Origin: OMOG01 sp041485845
Lineage (GTDB): Bacteria > Acidobacteriota > Terriglobia > Bryobacterales > Bryobacteraceae
Length of the DNA stretch: 51,446 nt
Assembly (NCBI GenBank): GCA_041485845.1
Contig: JBGPKH010000001.1
Location: 1 to 51,446 of the forward strand
Reading direction: 5' to 3'
This document shows, one piece after another, positions 42,350 to 51,167 of the stretch (position 1 is its first letter; each line of letters opens with the position of its first letter). The position numbers and the translations under genes were made by a program. The notes under the pieces were generated by a model, which was not told the origin of the DNA, ran no database searches, and saw only the letters and a list, made by a program, of their open reading frames with translations.

Positions 42350-42426
42350 TTGCCGATTCGATTGTAATCCGGGACAGTAAAGAAAGATAGCCACGAATGA
42401 ACACGAATGAACACGAATAAGAATGG

Positions 42427-43230
42427 CTAACTCACGCTCTCCGCGCTATAGCGCGCGATGAGGCCGGTTCGCACGGCGTGCCGGTAGGTGCGCGTGAAGA
42501 ACCAGCAGGCGAGCAGCAGGTAGAGCGCGGCCAGTCCGCTGCCGCCAAGCAGCGCCGCCGCCGGGACCGCATGGCCTGCGACCACCTTGCGCACGCTCTC
42601 GAATACGTAAGACGGCGGCAACGGGCGCGAGAGAAGCTGCATCCACGGGGGCAGCGTCGAGATCGGATAGAAGACCCCGGCGAATGGCGAAAGCAGCGCC
42701 GGAATCGGCCAGATGAACCACTCCGCCGCCGGCCCGAACCGCAGCACCACGGCGCTGCCGAAGATGCCGAGCGCGATGCCCGACAGGAACAGCACGAGGA
42801 GGAACGGAATCAGCATCAGGCCATACCCCAGGAAGGAGAGTCCGAAGGCCGCGGCGGCCAGAACCAGCATCACCGCCAGCCCTACAGCGCTGGTGGCGAT
42901 GCTGGAGAGCGCCAGGCCGCTCACGTATTCGGAGATCTTGAGCGGGGTGGCGAAGATATTCAGGAAATTGCGCGACCACACGTCCTCGAAGAACGCGGTG
43001 GTCACTCCCAACATCACGCGCACCAGGAAGTCCCAGAGCAGCACGGCTCCCAGGAGCGACGGAACGAAATTGAAGCCGGGCGCGGCGACCGTATTCAGGT
43101 ACCGGGTGATGAAGCCCCAGAGCACGATATCGATGGCCACCCATGCGAACAGCGGCAACACGCGGGCCGGACTCCCGCGCAGCAGGTAGCAGTAGCGGAG
43201 CACGATGGCCGCGATGCGCACGGGCTGCAT
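42427..43230 (-). CDS. ABC-2 type transporter permease
   Basis: A 267-residue membrane protein of about six helices. ABC-2 features include the cytoplasmic N-terminus (MQPVRIAAIVLRYCYLLRGSPARVLPLF), a helix pair around LLGAVLLWDFLVRVMLGV, the long cluster GLAVMLVLAAAAFGLSFLG, and PLPPSYVFESVRKV near the C-terminus. ATG 43230 is four bases downstream of the ATPase stop, so the two are translationally coupled and form one exporter. Substrate unknown; drug or lipid/glycan export are both possible in this family. Confidence 0.88.
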   Translation of the reverse strand: MQPVRIAAIVLRYCYLLRGSPARVLPLFAWVAIDIVLWGFITRYLNTVAAPGFNFVPSLLGAVLLWDFLVRVMLGVTTAFFEDVWSRNFLNIFATPLKISEYVSGLALSSIATSAVGLAVMLVLAAAAFGLSFLGYGLMLIPFLLVLFLSGIALGIFGSAVVLRFGPAAEWFIWPIPALLSPFAGVFYPISTLPPWMQLLSRPLPPSYVFESVRKVVAGHAVPAAALLGGSGLAALYLLLACWFFTRTYRHAVRTGLIARYSAESVS

Positions 43231-43234
43231 GGCT

Positions 43235-44002
43235 CTATCCGCGCTCCAGCGCCAGCGGCTCGCGCGCCACGGTGATGAAGAGCTCCTCGAGGGTCTCTTT
43301 GCCGTGCTCGCGCGGCAGAGTCTTCGGGTCGCCTGCGAGCAGGACCTTGCCGCGCGAAAGGAAAAGCACTCGGTCGCAGACCTCTTGGACCTCGTACATG
43401 TTGTGCGACGTCCACAGCACGCCGCCCGTGCCATGGGCGGTCAACTCGCGAAGGTGGGCGCGAATCTCACGCGCCGTGGCGGGATCGAGCGACGCCGTGG
43501 GTTCGTCCAGCAGCAGAACCGTCGGGCGATTCAGCATCGCCTTGGCCAGGCACACACGGGTCTGCTCTCCGGATGAGAGCACGCCGCACCTGGTGTTGCG
43601 GAAGCCCAGGAGGTCGAACTCCGCGAGCAGCGTTTCGATTCGTTCCGTGAGATTCCGGACCCCGTAAATCATTCCGAAAATCCGCAGATTCTGAGCCACG
43701 CTGAGGTTACCCGGCAGCGGCGCATAGACCGCCGCGAAGTTGGTGAGGGCGAGAGCTTGCGAGCGGTGCGCGGCGAGGTCCACGCCTTCGATGTGGATGC
43801 TGCCGCCATCCGGTTCGAGCACCCCGAGAATCATGTTGATGGTGCTGGTTTTGCCGGCTCCGTTCGGGCCCAGCAGCCCGACGATCTCGTGGCGGCCGAC
43901 GTCGAAGGATACGCGGTCTACGGCGACGGTATCGCCGTACGACTTACACAGATCCCTGACGGAAAGAACGGGAACGCTAGGAGCGCCAGACCAGCCAATC
44001 AT
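43235..44002 (-). CDS. ABC-2 exporter ATPase (ABC transporter ATP-binding protein)
   Basis: A 255-residue ATPase with Walker A GPNGAGKTS (about 45-53), a Q-loop near TNFAAVYAP, the signature LSSGEQTRVCLAKAM, Walker B VLLLDEPTASLDP and the switch His in WTSHNMYE. LSSGEQ is a variant of LSGGQ commonly seen in ABC-2 exporters. It powers the permease encoded next. Its start overlaps the upstream small gene by 26 bases, so the three may be one operon. Confidence 0.92.
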   Translation of the reverse strand: MIGWSGAPSVPVLSVRDLCKSYGDTVAVDRVSFDVGRHEIVGLLGPNGAGKTSTINMILGVLEPDGGSIHIEGVDLAAHRSQALALTNFAAVYAPLPGNLSVAQNLRIFGMIYGVRNLTERIETLLAEFDLLGFRNTRCGVLSSGEQTRVCLAKAMLNRPTVLLLDEPTASLDPATAREIRAHLRELTAHGTGGVLWTSHNMYEVQEVCDRVLFLSRGKVLLAGDPKTLPREHGKETLEELFITVAREPLALERG

Positions 44003-44246
44003 TATCCCCCGACGGGGCCCACTCGGCCTGCTCCAGAACGGGAAGTTCTTCGTGCTTGATGTCGTGGATGTAATTCCGGGCGACGGTCAAGGCATGTTCC
44101 TTGGCCTTGGCCTCACCGAACTGGTGCGCGCCGTGGATGGTAGTGCCCGGAGCGTAGATGAGCACTCTCCAATCGTTGAATTCCGAAATGACCAGCATGG
44201 TCAGGTAATGATACTGGGCCTTGAAACCGGACATGGAGCGAAACAT
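43977..44246 (-). CDS. Small conserved protein upstream of the ABC exporter
   Basis: An 89-residue protein: MFRSMSGFKAQYHYLTMLVISEFNDWRVLIYAPGTTIHGAHQFGEAKAKEHALTVARNYIHDIK, ending LEQAEWAPSGDNDWLVWRS. The middle, with an internal helix after AHQFGEAKAKEHA, reads like a small alpha/beta protein. I recognise no family. It overlaps the ATPase start by 26 bases and could be co-transcribed with it. Confidence 0.55.
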   Translation of the reverse strand: MFRSMSGFKAQYHYLTMLVISEFNDWRVLIYAPGTTIHGAHQFGEAKAKEHALTVARNYIHDIKHEELPVLEQAEWAPSGDNDWLVWRS

Positions 44247-44331
44247 AACCGCCTGCTTTCCTCTTACCGGGCGACTGTCGGCCGCCCATCCGTATTATAG
44301 ATCTGCTTGTCCGTTCACGCGGCGGTGGTGA

Positions 44332-44622
44332 ACCCTGCTGGCCGTCTTCGCCGCCATCGCGCTGGCGCTGGCGGCGGTCGGGACCTACGGCGTGATGTCG
44401 TACCTGGTGACCCAGCGCACCCGCGAGATCGGCATCCCGATCGCGCTGGGCGCGGGCTCGGTGAATGCGCTCGCGCTGGTGGTGCGCCGCGGCGCGATGC
44501 TGGCGCTGGCGGGAAGCGCGATCGGCGCGGCGGCGCTCGCCGCAGTGGCGCTGGTGGCCAGCTACATTCCCGCGCGCCGGGCGAGATCGCTGGACCCATC
44601 ATCGGCATTGCGGGCGGAGTAG
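44332..44622 (+). pseudogene. ADOP permease relic with internal deletion
   Basis: In one frame the sequence reads LLAVFAAIALALAAVGTYGVM, then SYLVTQRTREIGIPIALGAGSVNALALVVRRG, the cytoplasmic loop typical of ADOP/MacB permeases. A helix starts (MLALAGSAIGAAALA), but then VALVASYIPARRARSLDPSSALRAE follows, the permease C-terminus. About 30-40 residues of helix and periplasmic loop that normally lie between are missing, and nothing of the N-terminal 700 residues precedes. It is therefore a degraded end-fragment, 5' truncated and internally deleted. Confidence 0.75.
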
Positions 44623-44747
44623 GCAAACCGCTTTGACCCAATACTGTTCACTTGACGCCACGCTGTGGGGCAGGTTGTCAACCTGCGGCCGATTGTCAAT
44701 AGGCCTGCTGGCGCCGTGTGCGCTCTCGCAACTCATTGTTGTTGGCG

Positions 44748-45683
44748 TCAAATGGCGCGGCGCTGGCGCCATTGTCGCTCCAGGAACTCTACCACCGCCT
44801 GCTGGAAGGTTGGTTGGTAAGGCGTCGAGGAATGGTCGCCCTCGCATTCGCCGGCACGTGCATTTGGGATTTCTTTCAGTAAGCCGGCGGTCCTTTGGTT
44901 GGCCACGTCCGTCTTCCCGTTGAGTACTAATACTGGTACGCGAATTCTGTTGAGCCCTTCTGCAGTCATTTGTTTCGCCACGGCTCCCCGAATCACAGCC
45001 GCCAGGACCTTGGGATCCGCTCCCGTAGCCCGAGCCGCGATTATGTGTGCCGAGGCGAGATGCCCGGGGACGATCTCGCCCTGATCCAGTATTCTCGCCC
45101 CCTCCTCTGCCCAAATTCTGGCAGTGAGCGGCTTTGGCACATACTCCGGCGCCGGCCAATTCTTCGGAAACTCGAGGATGGTTCCTTCCACGGCATAGTC
45201 CCCAATCCCAGCCAGGATCGCCGATTTTACTTGAGGCGGGCGCAGGATGAGCAACCGGGCTGCGGTCCCAGCTCCCATGGAGAAGCCGACCACGTCTATG
45301 GCGTCCAGGCGCAGATGGTCAACTAGAGCGATTACATCGCGTGCCATAGCAGAGTCCGCATAGGCTGCGACTTCGCGTGGTTTGGAGGAAGCTCCGAAGC
45401 CGCGCATATCCGGGACAATGACGCGCGCATTCGCCGCCAGCAGTGGAGGGATCAGGCCGGGTCGTCCTTCGAGAGGAGGATCGGGCAGCGGCATAGCCCT
45501 CCCGAACGCTTCCAGAAACATTTCCCGCGTTTTTTGCATCAGGGGAAGATTGCGCTCGAAAGGTCCATATTGGCCCAGGCCATCGACGCCATAGCCATGC
45601 AAAAGGACGACTGCAGGGCCGCTGCCTTCATCATGATAGGCGATCGTGGCTCCGTCAAAAGATGCGAAAGTGTTCACGAGCAT
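44748..45683 (-). CDS. Alpha/beta hydrolase
   Basis: A 311-residue protein with the HG oxyanion motif LLHGYGVDG, PDMRGFGASSKP, the nucleophile S135 in VVGFSMGAGTA, the acid in VLVLNGKTDVAN and the His in CEGDHSSTPY. All members of the triad are present. It lacks a signal peptide and is cytoplasmic. Family level only: esterase, lyase-like or dehalogenase activities are all possible. Gene starts at ATG 45683. It is separate from the TonB receptor by about 110 bp. Confidence 0.9.
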   Translation of the reverse strand: MLVNTFASFDGATIAYHDEGSGPAVVLLHGYGVDGLGQYGPFERNLPLMQKTREMFLEAFGRAMPLPDPPLEGRPGLIPPLLAANARVIVPDMRGFGASSKPREVAAYADSAMARDVIALVDHLRLDAIDVVGFSMGAGTAARLLILRPPQVKSAILAGIGDYAVEGTILEFPKNWPAPEYVPKPLTARIWAEEGARILDQGEIVPGHLASAHIIAARATGADPKVLAAVIRGAVAKQMTAEGLNRIRVPVLVLNGKTDVANQRTAGLLKEIPNARAGECEGDHSSTPYQPTFQQAVVEFLERQWRQRRAI

Positions 45684-45792
45684 CTTTATTCAGACTACAA
45701 GATTCAACGATCCCTATCATTCGTGGCATTGACCAGCGGTTTCAGATTTTGGGGCTCTGCTTCCACTACATCCAGCTAGGATTTGGAACGGA

Positions 45793-46074
45793 TCAGAACA
45801 CGAACCGCGCCACAATCTGCACCTGGCGCGAGTTGCTGGCGAAGAACCCGTCGTACTTGCCGAAGAAGACGCTGCTCGGAACCAGGAAGTTGCGGCTGAT
45901 CGCGGCCGTCGAAAAGGAGGAAACGTCTGACAAATAGCCGCCGACGAACTGCGAGTGGTTGAACAGGTTAGAAGCCGAAGCCCCGATTTCGAGAGTCTTG
46001 CCTTCCGTGAAGCTCAGGCGCTTCTTGATTTGAGCGTCGAAATTGTTGGTATGGTCCAACGGGAAGGTATTGCG
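45793..46074 (-). pseudogene. Readthrough tail of the TonB-dependent receptor
   Basis: Directly after TGA 46075-46077 and in the same frame, the sequence continues RNTFPLDHTNNFDAQIKKRLSF, GKTLEIGASASNLFNHSQFVGGY and ends QVQIVARFVF, the typical last strands of an acidobacterial Oar-like receptor with the terminal Phe needed for outer-membrane assembly. The upstream protein lacks these strands. The TGA sits where the family commonly has Gly (a GGA-to-TGA type change). Confidence 0.75.
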
Positions 46075-49000
46075 TCAGGCGTTGGAGCGAGCGCCCAAAC
46101 CAGCTACAATGTATCGCGCGTTCGGATTGTTGGCCACGTACGCCACAATCGAAGGCGAACCGGCGGCGACCACCTGTCCCGCCGCGTTCAAGGGAGTGAC
46201 GCCGCTGCCGACGCGCGGGTCGCCGGTGGGATTGACGATCGACCGGTCGAGAGCGTCGCCATTCAGGTTCGAATCGACGCCGCTCTGCACGACAGCGTAT
46301 TCCGGCGACTGGAAAGTATAGGTCATCGAGAGGTTCCAGTTCCCGACGATGTTTTTCAGGAGGTAACTGCGGTTCTGGAACGGCCGAAGATCGTAAATCG
46401 GCGCGAACGTGAAGCGGTGCCGCCGGTCAAGCGCCGAGGAGGCCCACTCGGCGCGCAGATTCTGGAAGTCCTGGGCGCGGCGCGGCGACAGGACCGTGGA
46501 GAAGTTGGTCGCGGTGGAATCGTCGAAGCCGTGGCTCCAGGTGTACGCCAGAGCGTAGGAGAAGTTGCGCGAGTAGCGCTTGTTCATTTGAATGGCGAGG
46601 CCGCTGTAGCGCGAGTTCCCCCACGGATGGTACCCCGTCACGTTCTGCGTGAAACCATACGAAGACCAGACATTGGCCGGCTTGGCAACCGTAGCGCCGG
46701 GAAGCGGCGTGGTCTGCAGGTCCTTCAGCGTCAGGGTGCTCGCAGCCAATTGGCCGGCGCTGGGGGCGGTCAGAAAGGTTGGAATGAAGCGCGTGGGCGT
46801 CACCAGCGAGTCGATATTCATACGGGTCTGGTTCCACAGGTGGACACCCTTGGTGTATACATACCGCGCTTCGATGGTATAGTCGTGCGCCAGAGACCGC
46901 TGCACTCCCAGGCTCGCGGTCATAGCGTAAGGACGGGTCTGGTCGAAGGTGTAGGAGGCAGTCGCAGCGCGCGCCTCGGCAGCCGTGGGCGAGGCGCCCG
47001 TCAAGGATGCCTTCAAACCGCCGTTTTGCAGGAAATTGCTGACCGGCTGCAAGTCGTTCACATCCACGGTGGTCTGATAGTACGGCGGTGAGGCGTTCTG
47101 GTTGAGGTTGACGTAAGTATTGTTGAACGAGCGGGAAAAGCCGCCCCGAATGGACCATACGCCGGACTTCCCCGGAGAGTACGCAAAGCCGATACGCGGC
47201 GACCATTCGTTCTTGTTCGACTGCGGCGATCGGAAGGTGATCACGCCTGGGACGTCTGCGATCGAGTTGTACTGCTGCGCGCGCGAACCCACCGGGACGG
47301 TGACGAACTCGTAACGCACTCCCAAATTCAGCGTGAGGTTGGAGCGAACCCGGAAATCGTCGCTGGCATATCCACCGTACTGTATGAAACCGAAGGGGAC
47401 GCCATTGGCGGTTCCCACGCTACGCTCGCCGGATACGCCGCTCAGGTCCGATCCGCTCGGCTGTTTGTCGAGCAAATATTCCTCGAGAGAGGTGTAATCG
47501 TAGTCGCCGCGGGCGCGCTGCACGAAGAACCCCGCCATGATCATATCGGCAATGCTCAGACCCGCCTTGAACGTATGCCGGCCCGACGTCTTGGTGATGT
47601 TCTCCTGAAGCTGAGACAGGTTCTCGATGCTCCCCGAAGGCGCGTTCGGATCCGGTCCGAGCTGCAGTTGGATATCGTCGATAGCGATATTCGGAAATAC
47701 CTCCAGGCCGGGGAACTGGAAGTTTCCGGCGGGCGTATTGGCGTTGTTGCGGACATACGATACGCGGAACTCGTTCTCCATAGTAGGCGAGAAATTGTGG
47801 AATTCCGAAATCGAGATGCTGTTGTTGGTGATCGGTTGGGGTTGGTAAAAGACAGGCAATGCGGCGAAGAAATCCAAGCCCCTGGTGCGGTTGTGCAGAT
47901 ACCGGCCCCGTATCTGGTCTTTACCGCTGATGTTCCAGTCGATCGAGCCCACAACATTGTAATTGTTGTTGTAATTCGGCGAAGCGAACGAGAGCGGTCC
48001 GTCGGGAATGTTCACGCCATTGACCTTGATGGGATTGGCCGGGTCGGCGGTGGGGGCAACCGGGACGTACTTGGTGAAGATCCCGAGATTCGTCTTACTG
48101 AGATTGTTCATGCCGTTGAGGAGCGTGAGCCCGGCCGCCGTCGGCGCGTACACGGTCTGGCCGGGTTGCGAGGCCTGTCCGATCGGGTTGTACTCAAAAT
48201 TCCCAAAGTAAAAAAGCTTGTCCTTGCGAATCGGCCCACCCGCGGTGCCGCCCAGCCGGTTGTTATCGTAGCGGGGGTTCGATCGGAGGCCTTGCTGCAC
48301 CTCCTGCTGGTCCACCGCGTTCAACTTGCGGTTCTGCAAATATTCGTACAGCGACCCGTGAAGCTGGTTGGTTCCGCTCTTGACGATGGCGTTGAATATC
48401 CCGCCGGAAGCGACGCCGAATTCGGCGCTGAACTGGTTCTGCAGCAGGGTGAACTCCCGTACGGCCTCCGTCGAAACATACATCTGTGGACCGGGGTTGT
48501 AGTGGCTGTCGTTCATCACGCCGTCGATGTTGAAGGCGTTGCTGTCCGGCCTCTGCCCCGCTACACTCGGACCGATTCCCTGGCCAACGCCGCCCGAGGT
48601 GGCGACACCGGCCGAGAGCAGACTTAGATTGTAGATGCCCGATCCGTTGACCAGCTTGGAACTGGCAGCCAGCCCCATGTCGACTGCCGCCCGGGCGTCG
48701 TACGTGGTCTGCAATTGCGCCGTGGATGTGTCGAGGGCCGCCGCCGCCTCCGATACTTCGACAGTGGTGGTGACAGCGCCAACTTCCAGCGTCAGGTTAA
48801 TCGCCGTGGTGTGGTTCAATTGCAACTGGACATTGCCAATGGTGGGTGTCGTAAACCCGGTCTTGGCGGCCGAAACGCTGTAGGTGCCAACCGGAATGTT
48901 GTTCAGGCGATACTGCCCTTCCGCGTTGGTGGACGTCGTGTATTTTACGCCGGTGTCCCGGCTGGTCGCGGTGATGTTCGCTCCCGCAATTGCGGCCCCA

Positions 49001-49104
49001 CTGGTGTCGGTCACGGTCCCGACCAGAATGGCATCGGTGGCTTGCCCGAAGCTGAGAGCTGAAAAACCAAACAACATGAGCGCTGCTAGTAACAGATTTC
49101 GCAT
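46075..49104 (-). CDS. Oar-like TonB-dependent receptor, closed early by in-frame TGA
   Basis: 1009 residues up to the TGA, about 1103 with the readthrough tail. A signal peptide (about 1-22) is followed by a carboxypeptidase-regulatory-like domain (TDAILVGTVTDTSGAAIAGANITATSRDTG), then a plug (about 130-260, with NAFNIDGVMNDSHYNPG and VREFTLLQNQFSAEFGVASGGI). The large beta-barrel (GGTAGGPIRKDKLFYFGNFEYN onward) ends GDPRVGSGVTPL...GARSNA. These receptors import large or complex ligands through the outer membrane using TonB. Without the last strands the barrel would lack its terminal Phe. The start is supported by AGGGAG. Confidence 0.88.
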   Translation of the reverse strand: MRNLLLAALMLFGFSALSFGQATDAILVGTVTDTSGAAIAGANITATSRDTGVKYTTSTNAEGQYRLNNIPVGTYSVSAAKTGFTTPTIGNVQLQLNHTTAINLTLEVGAVTTTVEVSEAAAALDTSTAQLQTTYDARAAVDMGLAASSKLVNGSGIYNLSLLSAGVATSGGVGQGIGPSVAGQRPDSNAFNIDGVMNDSHYNPGPQMYVSTEAVREFTLLQNQFSAEFGVASGGIFNAIVKSGTNQLHGSLYEYLQNRKLNAVDQQEVQQGLRSNPRYDNNRLGGTAGGPIRKDKLFYFGNFEYNPIGQASQPGQTVYAPTAAGLTLLNGMNNLSKTNLGIFTKYVPVAPTADPANPIKVNGVNIPDGPLSFASPNYNNNYNVVGSIDWNISGKDQIRGRYLHNRTRGLDFFAALPVFYQPQPITNNSISISEFHNFSPTMENEFRVSYVRNNANTPAGNFQFPGLEVFPNIAIDDIQLQLGPDPNAPSGSIENLSQLQENITKTSGRHTFKAGLSIADMIMAGFFVQRARGDYDYTSLEEYLLDKQPSGSDLSGVSGERSVGTANGVPFGFIQYGGYASDDFRVRSNLTLNLGVRYEFVTVPVGSRAQQYNSIADVPGVITFRSPQSNKNEWSPRIGFAYSPGKSGVWSIRGGFSRSFNNTYVNLNQNASPPYYQTTVDVNDLQPVSNFLQNGGLKASLTGASPTAAEARAATASYTFDQTRPYAMTASLGVQRSLAHDYTIEARYVYTKGVHLWNQTRMNIDSLVTPTRFIPTFLTAPSAGQLAASTLTLKDLQTTPLPGATVAKPANVWSSYGFTQNVTGYHPWGNSRYSGLAIQMNKRYSRNFSYALAYTWSHGFDDSTATNFSTVLSPRRAQDFQNLRAEWASSALDRRHRFTFAPIYDLRPFQNRSYLLKNIVGNWNLSMTYTFQSPEYAVVQSGVDSNLNGDALDRSIVNPTGDPRVGSGVTPLNAAGQVVAAGSPSIVAYVANNPNARYIVAGLGARSNA

Positions 49105-49575
49105 ATTCTCCCTCTGAAGATTACCTTGAGATTTTCGTTAAGATCCCGGTCGCGGCTCTTTGAGCACGTGGTTCACCAAAGAAAACGAATATGTCAGTAC
49201 CGCTGCAAACCTCCGCCACCGTTCTCGTGGCGAGTTTACTGTTAACCAATCCAAAGTGACTTCCCCGCACATCGGAAGTTTGTCGCCAAAAGCCAGAAGT
49301 TAATTCGTAGTTATGACTGGCACTTCGACGTCCCGCGAGGCTAATCGTCCCGCAGGATCTTAGCGATTTACCGTAAAGAATCCACTGCGGGAGAGTGGCA
49401 TTTTGAGGTATACGTAATATTCCTTACATTTTGCAGTCACGGATCGATGGGTAGGAGCGGCTCATCGTGACCGAGTGAGCCTTTCCTATAAGATTTGGAA
49501 GCCTGGGGATACGGTTTCAAATAGGTGGTTAAGCCGCCACTGCTTTTACGTCGGGAGTTTCGAGAGGTCGTCTAT
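49105..49575. other. Intergenic region upstream of the receptor
   Basis: About 470 bp with a lower GC content than its surroundings. It holds the promoter region of the receptor on its minus strand. No tRNA or gene is visible. Confidence 0.4.
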
Positions 49576-50958
49576 TCAGGCCGGGCACGGGGGAATCCCT
49601 ACACCGCCATCTTCCAGGGCAGCGCCGATTCTCAGGATCAGCGCTTCTTCAAATGGGGGACCGACGATTTGCAGGCCGGCCGGCAGACCGGAACCGCTCA
49701 ACCCGCACGGTAGGGAAAGCGCCGGCAGACCCAGCGCGTTGATGCCCCGGACCAGGCGCGTGCTTGCCAGCCGGACATCCTCATCGCGACCTCCCAGCCG
49801 AACGGTCGTATCCCCGATGACGGGAGCCACGTTCGGGGTGGTGGGCATGCACAGGCAGTCCACCTCCGCCCAAAGCTTCGAGAATTCGAGCTGCATTCTG
49901 CGACGGAGCCGTTGCGCATTGACGTAGTCCACGGCGGGCACCAGGCGGCCCTGGTCAAGGAGCGCCAGCACGTCGGCGCCGAACTGGCTCCGGGGCTCCA
50001 TGTACGGCTCCATCACGGCCGAAGCTTCCGCCAGCAGGATGACGCGCGCCACCGCATTCAAAGCCGCAACATCCGGCACGGTCACCGGTTTGATGGCCGC
50101 GCCCAGCGACTCCGCGCGCGCGATCGCTCCTCTTACGGCTGATTCCACGTCGCCGTCCAACCGGTCGAAAAAGAAGTTCTCCGCGAACCCGATGCGAACG
50201 CCGCGGATGCCGCAGCCTTCATCGGGAACGTAATCGACCACCGGACGCCGCGACGAGGTCCCGTCCCGGCGGTCGTAACCCGCGATGGCATTCAGCACCA
50301 TCGCGGCATCGCGCACCGAACGCGTGAGAGGGCCCATGTGGTCCAGACTGTAGCCCAGCGGGAGAACGCCGTAGCGGCTGACCCGGCCGTAAGTGGGCTT
50401 CAACCCGACGGCGCCGCAGAAGGCGGCCGGAATGCGGATGGAGCCGCCGGTATCGCTCCCCATGGCGGCGTACACGATTCCCGCCGCCACGGCCGCTCCC
50501 GAACCGCCGCTCGATCCACCGGGGCTGTGCTCCAGATTCCAGGGGTTGCGAACGGCCCCGAAATGCGGATTGGCCGACGTGATCCCGTATGCCAGCTCGT
50601 GCATGTTGAGCTTGCCCAGCATGACCGCCCCCGCCGCTTCCAACTTCTCCACCACCGTTGAGTCGGCGTCCGGCACGAAATGCTCGTAGACCTTGGACCC
50701 GGCAGTGGTGCGCACGCCGCGGGTGGCGAAGAGATCCTTGACGGCGATCGGAATCCCGTGGAGCGGTCCGCGGTCGCGGCCGGCGGCCAACTCGGCGTCG
50801 GCCTGCCGCGCGCGGTCGAGCGCGTGTTCGGCCGTCACCGTGATGAACGCCTGGAGCCTGGGGTTGTAGTGGTCCACCCGGCTGAGCGCGGCAGTCGTTA
50901 GTTCGACCGCCGAGAAGCGCCGCGCGCGCAGCGATTCCGCGGCTTCGCGAATGTTCAT
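49576..50958 (-). CDS. Amidase-signature-family amidase (GatA-like)
   Basis: A 460-residue amidase. The catalytic triad of the family is complete: K74 in PIAVKDLF, S149 in SPGGSSGGSGAA and the nucleophile S173 in GSDTGGSIRIPAAFCG. Downstream come LKPTYGRVSRYGV and SLDHMGPLTRSVRDAA, and the C-terminal part has ALSLPCGLSGSGLPAGLQIVG. GatA itself makes Gln-tRNA from Glu-tRNA, but without GatB next to it this is more likely a carboxamide or allophanate/biuret-type hydrolase. Start ATG 50958 is supported by the nearby RBS; GTG 50967 would overlap the previous gene's stop. Confidence 0.9.
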   Translation of the reverse strand: MNIREAAESLRARRFSAVELTTAALSRVDHYNPRLQAFITVTAEHALDRARQADAELAAGRDRGPLHGIPIAVKDLFATRGVRTTAGSKVYEHFVPDADSTVVEKLEAAGAVMLGKLNMHELAYGITSANPHFGAVRNPWNLEHSPGGSSGGSGAAVAAGIVYAAMGSDTGGSIRIPAAFCGAVGLKPTYGRVSRYGVLPLGYSLDHMGPLTRSVRDAAMVLNAIAGYDRRDGTSSRRPVVDYVPDEGCGIRGVRIGFAENFFFDRLDGDVESAVRGAIARAESLGAAIKPVTVPDVAALNAVARVILLAEASAVMEPYMEPRSQFGADVLALLDQGRLVPAVDYVNAQRLRRRMQLEFSKLWAEVDCLCMPTTPNVAPVIGDTTVRLGGRDEDVRLASTRLVRGINALGLPALSLPCGLSGSGLPAGLQIVGPPFEEALILRIGAALEDGGVGIPPCPA

Positions 50959-50963
50959 GCCGG

Positions 50964-51140
50964 TCACTCGCCCTCCTCCCCGGCACAGAACGCCGTGGCC
51001 GGCTCGTGTTCCGCTTTCAACCCCTTCACCAGCGGGCGAAAGGCCTCCTCCAGTGCTTCCAGGGGCGCGACGATGCGATCCAGATCCCGGTCCGAAACTA
51101 CGAGTCCGTTCGCCTTGGCGATGCTTTTCCAGTCTTTCAC
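50964..51140 (-). CDS. AtzG/GatC-like small amidase partner
   Basis: A 58-residue protein from GTG 51140: MKDWKSIAKANGLVVSDRDLDRIVAPLEALEEAF and RPLVKGLKAEHEPATAF with a polar end. The two-helix shape and the EPA-F motif near the C-terminus resemble AtzG and GatC-like subunits that stabilise an amidase. It ends five bases before the amidase ATG (and overlaps the alternative GTG), so translation is coupled. The pair probably forms a two-subunit amidase. The family call rests on this motif and context. Confidence 0.6.
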   Translation of the reverse strand: MKDWKSIAKANGLVVSDRDLDRIVAPLEALEEAFRPLVKGLKAEHEPATAFCAGEEGE

Positions 51141-51167
51141 GATTACTCCCAGGCCTTCAGGATGATT

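Noticed and set aside
42393..42419. Short tandem CACGAATGAA units near the TPR gene
   Set aside because: Only two to three copies of a ten-base unit; too few to call a functional repeat.
25222..49104. Genetic-code change to explain the in-frame TAG and TGA
   Set aside because: Many intact genes here end normally at TAG and TGA, so stop reassignment cannot be general.
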